Below are positions 57,928 through 64,000 of a DNA stretch of 64,000 nt, in pieces (position 1 is the first letter of the stretch; the number at the start of each line of letters is the position of its first letter). Both the position numbers and the translations under genes were made by a program. The DNA lies in the NCBI GenBank assembly GCA_017445025.1, contig JAFSVJ010000031.1, positions 1-64,000 of the forward strand. Reading direction: 5' to 3'. This DNA comes from Abditibacteriota bacterium. Lineage in GTDB: Bacteria; Armatimonadota; UBA5829. The notes below the pieces were generated by a model. The model did not search any database. It was not told where the DNA came from and was given only the letters and a program-made list of their open reading frames with translations.

Positions 57928-58452
57928 ATGGCTGTAACTAAATGGTATACACTTCATGTTTTTTCTCAAAAAGAAGAAACTGTTAAGAACAAGCTTTTAG
58001 ACAGATTTAAAAATAACAAAAAAGATGATGAGATTAAAGAAGTGTATATTCCCAAAAGAATTGAATATGAGATAGATAGTAAGGGAAAACAACGGGAAAA
58101 AGAAAAAGTTCTTTTTCCGGGTTATATCTATATAAATATGAAATTAACGGATGAGAATTGGCACCTTGTTAAACAAACCGAAGGAGTCACAGGTTTCATC
58201 GGTGGCAGTGGTAGACCTACTCCGTTAAAAAGGGGAGAAATTGAAAAGCTTAAAGAATCCCTTGAAGATAAACCCGCTGATATTGTTTCAACTTGGAAAG
58301 AGGGTGACTCTGTTATTATCAAAAACGGTTCCTTTACCGCTTATGATGGTAAAGTAAAGACTGTTAAAGATAACAGTGTTGTTGTTGTTATTGAATTTTT
58401 TGACAGACCCACAGAAGTTGAACTTGATTTTATAGATATAGAAAAAGTATAG
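57928..58452 (+). CDS. nusG: Transcription termination/antitermination protein NusG
   Basis: 174 residues. NGN domain (KWYTLHVFSQKEETVKNKL; VLFPGYIYINMKLTDENWHLVK; GVTGFIGGSGRPTPL) and C-terminal KOW domain (WKEGDSVIIKNGSFTAYDGKV). Binds RNA polymerase and couples it to Rho or to the ribosome. Spacing and order with secE and rplK are as expected. GGAG ribosome site. Confidence 0.96.
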   Translation: MAVTKWYTLHVFSQKEETVKNKLLDRFKNNKKDDEIKEVYIPKRIEYEIDSKGKQREKEKVLFPGYIYINMKLTDENWHLVKQTEGVTGFIGGSGRPTPLKRGEIEKLKESLEDKPADIVSTWKEGDSVIIKNGSFTAYDGKVKTVKDNSVVVVIEFFDRPTEVELDFIDIEKV

Positions 58453-58593
58453 GTATTAACGATTTATCGTTTATATAATATTAAGATTAAATTAAATTTT
58501 AAATCCTAAGGGATTTTAGAATTGCGTAGGAGGGGATTTACCCCGCTTTACTGCGTTGCGTATGCGACCTCTTGCGACATCAAGGAGGAAAAT

Positions 58594-59022
58594 ATGGCTA
58601 AGAAAGTTGCCGGTATAGTGAAATTGCAAATCTTGGCAGGAAAGGCCACTCCGGCCCCCCCTGTAGGTCCAGCTCTTTCACCTTATGGCATCAACATGAT
58701 GGAATTCGTTAAGAGCTACAACGAAAAGACAGCTTCTCAAGCAGGTGAAACCATTCCTGTTGAGATTACAATTTATGAAGACAGAACATATACATTTGTT
58801 CTTAAGACACCTCCGGCAGCTGTAATGTTAAAGAAAGCTGCAGGAATTGAAACTGCTTCCGGTGAACCTAATAAAAAGAAAATCGGAAAGGTTACCAAAT
58901 CTCAACTTCGTGAACTTGCTCAAAAGAAGATGCCGGATCTTAACACTGATGATGTTGAAGCTGCTATGAAGGTTCTTGCCGGAACAGCACGTAGTGCCGG
59001 TATTGAAATTGTAGAAGATTAA
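58594..59022 (+). CDS. rplK: 50S ribosomal protein uL11
   Basis: 142 residues from ATG 58594 with a perfect AAGGAGG ribosome site. Reads [37 protein letters not shown], the invariant uL11 start; C-terminal RNA-binding half ends [20 protein letters not shown]. The 140-base spacer after nusG contains a GGGG-ATTTA-CCCC hairpin (around 58533-58545). Confidence 0.96.
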   Translation: MAKKVAGIVKLQILAGKATPAPPVGPALSPYGINMMEFVKSYNEKTASQAGETIPVEITIYEDRTYTFVLKTPPAAVMLKKAAGIETASGEPNKKKIGKVTKSQLRELAQKKMPDLNTDDVEAAMKVLAGTARSAGIEIVED

Positions 59023-59067
59023 TTTTAATAAGATTTTCATTTTGAAAATATTATTTATTGACTTAAA

Positions 59068-59107
59068 CAGTCGGGAGACTTAATGTCGTTACCGCGTAAG
59101 CGGACTG
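59068..59107 (+). promoter_or_regulatory. Structured leader before rplA
   Basis: Outer pairing CAGTC (59068-59072) with GACTG (59103-59107) and inner hairpin CCGC-GTAA-GCGG (59092-59103 region) just before the ribosome site. Its position suits an L1 autoregulatory site; this is inferred from folding by eye. Confidence 0.4.
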
Positions 59108-59117
59108 GAGGAATTAT

Positions 59118-59834
59118 ATGGCAAAGGCCAAAGGTAAAAGATATTTAGAAGCTGCCAAAACCGTAGGCACAGAAAAAGAAATTAAGACCTCACTTGAGGG
59201 TTTAGAATTAGTAAAAAAAGCTGCTACAGCTAAATTTGACGAAACAGTGGATGTAGCTGTTAAATTAGGTGTTGACCCAAGACATGGTGATCAAATGATC
59301 AGAGGCGTCTGCAACCTTCCTTACGGAACCGGTAAAGTTCGAAAAGTTGCCGTTATTACTAAGGATGAAGGTATTGCAGCAGCTCAGGAAGCCGGTGCCG
59401 ATACAGTTGGGGGTGAAGAACTTGTAAAGCAAATTCAAGGTGGTTGGATGGACTTTGATATTCTTCTTGCAACACCAAATGTTATGAATCTTGTAGGTAG
59501 ATTAGGTTCTATTTTGAGAGCTAAGATGCCTTCTAAGAAAGCCGGAACCGTTGCTGAAAATATTGGCGATGTTGTTAAGCAAATTAAATCTGCTTCTCGT
59601 GTAGAATACAGAGTTGAGAAAGCCGGTATTGTTCACTGTCCAATAGGAAAGGCTTCCTTTGATGTAGAAAAACTTAACGAAAACTTATTAACTTTAATTG
59701 CTGCCCTTATTAAAGCCAAGCCGGCTTCAGCAAAGGGTAAGTATTTGGTAAATGTTTATGTATCCAGCACAATGGGACCTTCCGTTGAACTTGATACTAA
59801 CGAACTTGCCAAGGATTCAAAGAAATTAAAGTAA
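59118..59834 (+). CDS. rplA: 50S ribosomal protein uL1
   Basis: 238 residues, slightly longer than usual (~230). Conserved KGKRYLEAAK, AVKLGVDPRHGDQMIRGVC, LPYGTGKVRKVAV, ATPNVMNLVGRLGSILRA and VYVSSTMGPSVELD. Binds 23S rRNA at the L1 stalk and represses its own operon. GGAGG ribosome site. Confidence 0.96.
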   Translation: MAKAKGKRYLEAAKTVGTEKEIKTSLEGLELVKKAATAKFDETVDVAVKLGVDPRHGDQMIRGVCNLPYGTGKVRKVAVITKDEGIAAAQEAGADTVGGEELVKQIQGGWMDFDILLATPNVMNLVGRLGSILRAKMPSKKAGTVAENIGDVVKQIKSASRVEYRVEKAGIVHCPIGKASFDVEKLNENLLTLIAALIKAKPASAKGKYLVNVYVSSTMGPSVELDTNELAKDSKKLK

Positions 59835-59879
59835 TTTCTTAATATATTAGATAGTTTTGGGATATTCCCATTACATACT

Positions 59880-60052
59880 GTGCCGTAGACAGTTGGTACC
59901 ATTAGGTTTAATTTACTATACAAAAGCCAACCGAGGAAGTATGTAGCCCGGTTTTGAAAGTATTTAGGGTTACCTATTTGTCTGCGTGATTTAATAGAGT
60001 AACCTTTTTTATGGATAAACTTTGCATACGGCACAGCAATCTTTAAAGGAGG
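59880..60052 (+). ncRNA. L10 (rplJ-rplL) leader RNA
   Basis: Lies between rplA and rplJ and carries the hallmark GTGCCGTAGACAG near the 5' side, GCCAACCGAGGA after a variable arm, and TACGGCAC (60028-60035) pairing back with GTGCCGTA (59880-59887). This is the L10-leader layout through which the L10-L7/L12 complex represses its own translation. Confidence 0.85.
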
Positions 60053-60057
60053 TATTT

Positions 60058-60597
60058 ATGGCTCAATTTGAGAGAAAAGCTTACAGACCCGAGAAAATCA
60101 AAGCTATTGATGATTTGAAAAATATTATCAATAACAGTTCCGTTATTTTAACTGATTTTCAGGGAGTAGACGTGGTTGGTATGGCTGACATAAGAAAAGC
60201 CCTAAAGCCTTGCGGTGCTACTTACAAGGTTGTTAAGAATACTCTTTTGACAATTGCCGCCGATGATACTGATGCAAAGGATTTGGTTAAAGATTTATCC
60301 GGTTCTACTGCTATTATGTATACAGAAGGCGATCCCGTAGCTGCAACAAAGGCTCTTATGGCTTTTACAAAGACACCAAAGCCAATTAAGATTAAGTCAG
60401 CTTTTGTTGAAGGTCAAATTTTGGATGAAGGTAAAGTAGTTGAATTATCCAAAACTCCTTCAAAAGAAGAACTTATTGCATCTATTCTCGGATCCATTGA
60501 AGCACCTATTGCCGGTGTTCCTCAGGTTATCAACGCTCTGTTGTCTGACCTTGTATTTACAATTGATGCTGTTGCTGATAAAAAGGCAGAAGCTTAG
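60058..60597 (+). CDS. rplJ: 50S ribosomal protein uL10
   Basis: 179 residues from ATG 60058 (AAAGGAGG upstream). Typical sequence KIKAIDDLKNIINNSSVILTDFQGV, then CGATYKVVKNTLL. The C-terminal helix binds bL12 dimers. Regulated by the leader RNA directly upstream. Confidence 0.95.
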   Translation: MAQFERKAYRPEKIKAIDDLKNIINNSSVILTDFQGVDVVGMADIRKALKPCGATYKVVKNTLLTIAADDTDAKDLVKDLSGSTAIMYTEGDPVAATKALMAFTKTPKPIKIKSAFVEGQILDEGKVVELSKTPSKEELIASILGSIEAPIAGVPQVINALLSDLVFTIDAVADKKAEA

Positions 60598-60654
60598 TAA
60601 GACCCTTGCCGGGTATAATGGCATATTAAATTAAAATTTAGGAGAATAAATAAA

Positions 60655-61032
60655 ATGGCAAACATTGCTGAATTAGTTGAAACAATTAAGGGTATGACAG
60701 CCCTTGAACTTAAGGAATTGAAGGAAGCTCTTCAAGAAGAATTTGGTGTAACCGCAGCTGCTCCCGTAGCAATGATGGCTGCAGGTGCTGCTCCTGCTGC
60801 TGCAGAAGCTGCTGAAGAAAAGACAGAATTTGATGTTGAATTGACAGAAGTTGGTGGTCAAAAGCTTCAAGTTATCAAAGTGGTTAGAGAAATCACAGGT
60901 TTAGGTCTTAAGGAAGCTAAGGACCTCGTTGATGGTGCTCCCGGTATGGTTAAAGAAGGTGCATGTAAGGATGACGCAGAAGCTATTAAGGCTAAACTTG
61001 AAGAAGTTGGAGCAAAGATTACTCTTAAGTAA
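60655..61032 (+). CDS. rplL: 50S ribosomal protein bL12 (L7/L12)
   Basis: 125 residues. N-terminal dimerisation helix region ([21 protein letters not shown]), Ala-rich hinge, and C-terminal domain ([45 protein letters not shown] span). GGAG ribosome site. Confidence 0.97.
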   Translation: MANIAELVETIKGMTALELKELKEALQEEFGVTAAAPVAMMAAGAAPAAAEAAEEKTEFDVELTEVGGQKLQVIKVVREITGLGLKEAKDLVDGAPGMVKEGACKDDAEAIKAKLEEVGAKITLK

Positions 61033-61075
61033 TTTATTTTTGATTTTTTGTGCATAGCTATGCTGTGCCTTAATT

Positions 61076-61096
61076 TGTGGGGCATAATGCCCCACA
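61076..61096 (+). other. Hairpin after rplL
   Basis: TGTGGGGC (61076-61083), loop ATAAT, GCCCCACA (61089-61096), with T-rich sequence starting about 4 bases later; possible partial terminator. Confidence 0.6.
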
Positions 61097-61187
61097 CAAT
61101 TTGATTTTATTTTTCTTTTTTTTTATATTTTTTTATAATTTATAAATGATTTTATTATTTTAATTAAAATTTAATAATGTATGGTAT

Positions 61188-61240
61188 AAACACCGGCGAA
61201 AATTGTATAAATCGCTTACGGTGTTTTTGTTGTTTTTTTA
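61188..61240 (+). terminator. Terminator/attenuator between rplL and rpoB
   Basis: AAACACCG (61188-61195) pairs with CGGTGTTT (61219-61226), with inner GCGA/TCGC pairing, followed by TT and, after GTTG, a seven-T run. A TGGTATAAA sequence at its left edge (61182-61190) could be an extended -10 promoter for rpoB. Such attenuators commonly set the ratio of ribosomal protein to polymerase. Confidence 0.65.
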
Positions 61241-61261
61241 TAAAAATATTTTGATTTTATT

Positions 61262-61307
61262 CCCAAAAAGTTTTCGCTTATGCTTCAACTTTTTGGGAGC
61301 CCTTGAA
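61262..61307 (+). repeat. Hairpin repeat, family D, copy 1 upstream of rpoB
   Basis: CCCAAAAAGTT pairs with AACTTTTTGGG, followed by AGCCCTTGAA. Tandem with the next copy. Confidence 0.75.
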
Positions 61308-61314
61308 ATTCATT

Positions 61315-61359
61315 CCCTAAAAGTTTCACTATTCGCTCAACTTTTTGGGAGCCCTTGAA
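61315..61359 (+). repeat. Hairpin repeat, family D, copy 2 upstream of rpoB
   Basis: CCCTAAAAGTT pairs with AACTTTTTGGG, followed by the same AGCCCTTGAA tail. Only the loop sequences differ from copy 1. Confidence 0.75.
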
Positions 61360-61395
61360 TATGTCCAAAATATGATATCACATGGGAGGTCAATA

Positions 61396-64000
61396 ATGAC
61401 TGAAATCCAGCATAAAACCAAAGAAACTTTATACGATCAACAAATCCCCAATTTGGTTGAATTGCAAATAAAATCCTACGAATGGTTTAAGAATGAAGGT
61501 TTAAAAGAGTTACTCGAAAGTTTTTCACCCATAAAGAATTTTAATGATACATATTATCTTGAATTTATAGGAGATCCTGAGTTTGAAGAGCCTATTAACA
61601 CGGAAGAAGAGTGTCGTAGAGATATGAACACTTATCAGAGTGCTATTAAGGTTAAAGTAAGATTAAGTCACAGAGATGAAAATAACGTAACTACTTTTCC
61701 GGCTGAGGAAGAAATATGTCTTGCTCACTTGCCTCAAATGACGGATAACGGAACTTTTATTGTTAACGGAGCAGAAAGAGTAGTTGTTTCTCAGCTTTCC
61801 CGTTCATCAGGTGCATATTTTGAACAAAATTTTGATAACGCCGGTAGACCTGTATATTCAGGTAAAATTTTGCCTACCCACGGTGGTTGGATAGAAATGT
61901 CTACTGAAGGAAACGAAATGAAGGCTCTTATAGCCCAATCAAATAAGTTTCCTATTACAGTTTTATTAAGAGCTTTTAGTGTAATACCGGAAGCTTGTCC
62001 TGTTAAAATAGACAGTCTTTTAGGCAAAGAAATCAATTCAGAAATATTAGGTCCTGACGGAAAAGTTTTAATTTACCCACCAGCAAATGCTAAAAAATCT
62101 TCTTCAAAGAAAAAGAAGAGTGAAGCTAATACAGGTATTATAACCAAAGCACAAGTGGATCAACTTAAAAAACTATATCCTGAAGGTTATATATATACAA
62201 AAGACTACAACGAAATAAGCACTACGGTAGATCTTCTTAATACTTTTGGTGTTAAAAAGTTTATCCCAATATCTCTTGTTTATAATATTAAAAATTACAG
62301 AGTAAATGAAGACGGTAATTATGATAAAATTACCGATAGTATATATGTGCCTATAAATGATAAATCAAAATCTTCAATTGCTAAAAAGATAGACAGTCGT
62401 TTGAGAGTCTTAAAAGATGACATTTACAGTGATGACAAAAAACTCCTTTTTAAGGCCGGTCAGAAAATAGATGCGGAAGAGCTTCTTTGGAATTTACCTG
62501 TTAATTCAGTAAAAATCAGTGTAAAGGGAAAGAAAGGGACAAAAGAAGAGAAAGAATTTAGCAAAAAAGATTATATTGAATATGTTTTATCTGAAAAAGT
62601 ATCTAAGGATATGAAAGCAAAATATGATGCACTTGTATCTGAAGTAGATTTTGACGAAAAGTGTAATATTTTGTTGGAATATTTAAAGATTAAAAATCAA
62701 GAGCTTGATGTTAAAGAACCTTACTATAATATTTTGGGTTTGCGTTCTGTTAAGAATATAATTCTTGAAGATGATAAATTGGTATTTGAAGATTATGATT
62801 CAAAGGATAAATCTGATACTGATTCTAATAATGAAGATAAATATTGGGTTAAGGCCGGAGATATAATCAACGAAGATAAGGCAAAGAAAATATATGAATT
62901 AAGTCCTTCCGTATATTTTGAATATTATGAAGTTAATGAATTAATCTCAAATACAATTAAAAACGAAAGTCCAAAGCATGAGCAAAATAAGAGAGATATA
63001 TCTGTTGACGATAAGATAGGTGGTCTTTTGGCTTTTCAAAGATATATGAAACCAAGCGAGCCTTCTGACGAAAAAGCTGCCGAATCATTGTTAAGAGGAT
63101 ACTTATTTGATAACAAGCGTTATGATGTGGGAAAGGTTGGTCGTTATAAACTTAACCGTAAGCTTGGTTTGTCTCTTCCTAATTTTTCCACTCCCGGACA
63201 TGTTCGTTCTATAACGAGAGATGACCTTGTAAAATTAATTAAATATGTTCTTTTCTTGTCAAAAGATGGTGTAATGATTTCTAATTTTTACGAGGACAGA
63301 AAGGCTAAGATTATTGATGTCATTGATGAATACATTAACCTTGTAAAGAGCAACAAGTTAGAAGGTATCAGTGAAATAACTTATGTGGAAAATCAAGAAC
63401 AAGACGGAACTACCAAAATTAAGACAAAAGCTTTTCATTCTAAATATTTAAAAGAAGAGACATATTTGCTTGATGGAAGATTAGCTTTATATAATCGTTT
63501 TAAACAACTTATTTTCGAATCAGAGAAAGGTTATTTAATCAGTAAGGAAGAATTTAAAAAGCTTCAGGAGTTTTTGAAAACCATAGCACAAGATATGGCA
63601 AAATATAATGGAGTTTCTTTAGATACATATAACTTTATTATTTATGCATTAAGTGAAAATCCAGCCGATTTGAATATGGATTATGTTTTCATGAGAGTTA
63701 ATCCTTGTATTACAGATGAAATTGACCACCTTGAAAACAAGAGAGTTCGTTCAGTTGGTGAATTGTTACAGGATGAATTGAGAAATGGATTCTTGAGATT
63801 GGAAAGAAGTGCAAGAGATAAAATGAATGCCAATAATAAAGAAACTATGACATTAAATAATCTCATTTCTAATAAATCCATTACAAGCACCATTAATCAT
63901 TTCTTTGGAAACAGTCAGTTATCTCAGTTTATGGATCAAACCAATCCTTTGGCAGAATTAACTCACAAAAGAAGATTGTCAGCTTTAGGACCCGGTGGTC
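61396..64000 (+). CDS. rpoB: DNA-directed RNA polymerase subunit beta, 3' end beyond window
   Basis: ATG 61396 with GGGAGGT ribosome site; open to the window end (868 codons seen). Conserved blocks: [20 protein letters not shown]-type segment [55 protein letters not shown], and the rifampicin-site cluster [19 protein letters not shown] then [14 protein letters not shown]. That cluster starts at residue 836 here, against about 505 in E. coli. Two long extra segments, Lys/Asp-rich and without recognised domains, lie between residues ~200-545 and ~620-770. Residues Asp, His and Ser of the rifampicin pocket are wild type. Confidence 0.95.
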   Translation, partial: MTEIQHKTKETLYDQQIPNLVELQIKSYEWFKNEGLKELLESFSPIKNFNDTYYLEFIGDPEFEEPINTEEECRRDMNTYQSAIKVKVRLSHRDENNVTTFPAEEEICLAHLPQMTDNGTFIVNGAERVVVSQLSRSSGAYFEQNFDNAGRPVYSGKILPTHGGWIEMSTEGNEMKALIAQSNKFPITVLLRAFSVIPEACPVKIDSLLGKEINSEILGPDGKVLIYPPANAKKSSSKKKKSEANTGIITKAQVDQLKKLYPEGYIYTKDYNEISTTVDLLNTFGVKKFIPISLVYNIKNYRVNEDGNYDKITDSIYVPINDKSKSSIAKKIDSRLRVLKDDIYSDDKKLLFKAGQKIDAEELLWNLPVNSVKISVKGKKGTKEEKEFSKKDYIEYVLSEKVSKDMKAKYDALVSEVDFDEKCNILLEYLKIKNQELDVKEPYYNILGLRSVKNIILEDDKLVFEDYDSKDKSDTDSNNEDKYWVKAGDIINEDKAKKIYELSPSVYFEYYEVNELISNTIKNESPKHEQNKRDISVDDKIGGLLAFQRYMKPSEPSDEKAAESLLRGYLFDNKRYDVGKVGRYKLNRKLGLSLPNFSTPGHVRSITRDDLVKLIKYVLFLSKDGVMISNFYEDRKAKIIDVIDEYINLVKSNKLEGISEITYVENQEQDGTTKIKTKAFHSKYLKEETYLLDGRLALYNRFKQLIFESEKGYLISKEEFKKLQEFLKTIAQDMAKYNGVSLDTYNFIIYALSENPADLNMDYVFMRVNPCITDEIDHLENKRVRSVGELLQDELRNGFLRLERSARDKMNANNKETMTLNNLISNKSITSTINHFFGNSQLSQFMDQTNPLAELTHKRRLSALGPGG

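Noticed and set aside
61791-62036. Minus-strand open frames inside rpoB
   Set aside because: Shadow frames of a conserved essential gene with no independent support.

Overview
The window is AT-rich and reads as a low-GC Gram-positive (Bacillota, Clostridia-like) chromosome. The main evidence is the right end, where a conserved transcription/translation block runs rpmG, tRNA-Trp, secE, nusG, rplK, rplA, rplJ, rplL, rpoB with an L10-type leader RNA. Supporting evidence is the run of sigma-A-type promoters, many with an extended -10 (TGnTATAAT), and secreted proteins with plain signal peptides and no outer-membrane uptake genes. The abundance of rhamnosidase, galactosidase and other glycosidase genes suggests an uncultured plant- or mucin-glycan-degrading gut bacterium. 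I cannot name a genus.

Layout. 1-6.1 kb: a partial gene, then two secreted paralogous TIM-barrel glycosidase-like proteins and a UroD-family enzyme. 6.5-7.3 kb: a DUF805 membrane protein. 7.4-15 kb (minus strand): a GntR/LacI-type regulator, a GH78 rhamnosidase, a secreted beta-sandwich protein and two near-duplicate secreted TIM-barrel proteins. 15-17.7 kb: M29 aminopeptidase, dCMP deaminase, amidase. 18-25.2 kb: an intracellular glycan operon (GH106-like, GHL6-like, Gfo/Idh/MocA oxidoreductase, zinc dehydrogenase). 25.6-37.6 kb: a large type I restriction-modification island. 37.8-39.6 kb: decayed fragments (frameshifted LRR gene, HsdR tail, small secreted protein). 39.7-56.5 kb: GH36 alpha-galactosidase, then a sugar-acid-type metabolic run (UxaC-like isomerase, PPi-type phosphofructokinase, HAD phosphatase, LarA-like protein, 6-phosphogluconate dehydrogenase, FAD oxidoreductase, three tandem PHP proteins, a glycyl radical enzyme). 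56.6-57.2 kb: an LRR protein. 57.3 kb to the end: the ribosomal/RNA polymerase block.

Three things stand out. (1) A dispersed family of ~64-bp double-hairpin elements: the outer G/C tracts are constant while the inner stems differ in sequence between copies and still pair. Two copies lie in frame inside protein genes (a GH36 and a LarA-like gene), in the same reading frame and giving the same peptide skeleton, and inverted copies bracket a DUF559 nuclease gene as 16-bp perfect terminal inverted repeats. (2) In the restriction island, a module of half-HsdS, a catalytically degenerate HsdM-like protein (both methylase motifs lost) and a zinc-ribbon DUF4145 protein mirrors the order of the active S-M-...-DUF4145-R operon next to it. 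That operon also carries a metallo-beta-lactamase-fold protein and a membrane protein between hsdM and hsdS. (3) The RpoB N-terminal half carries two large lineage-specific insertions.

All functional assignments rest on motif reading; no search was run.
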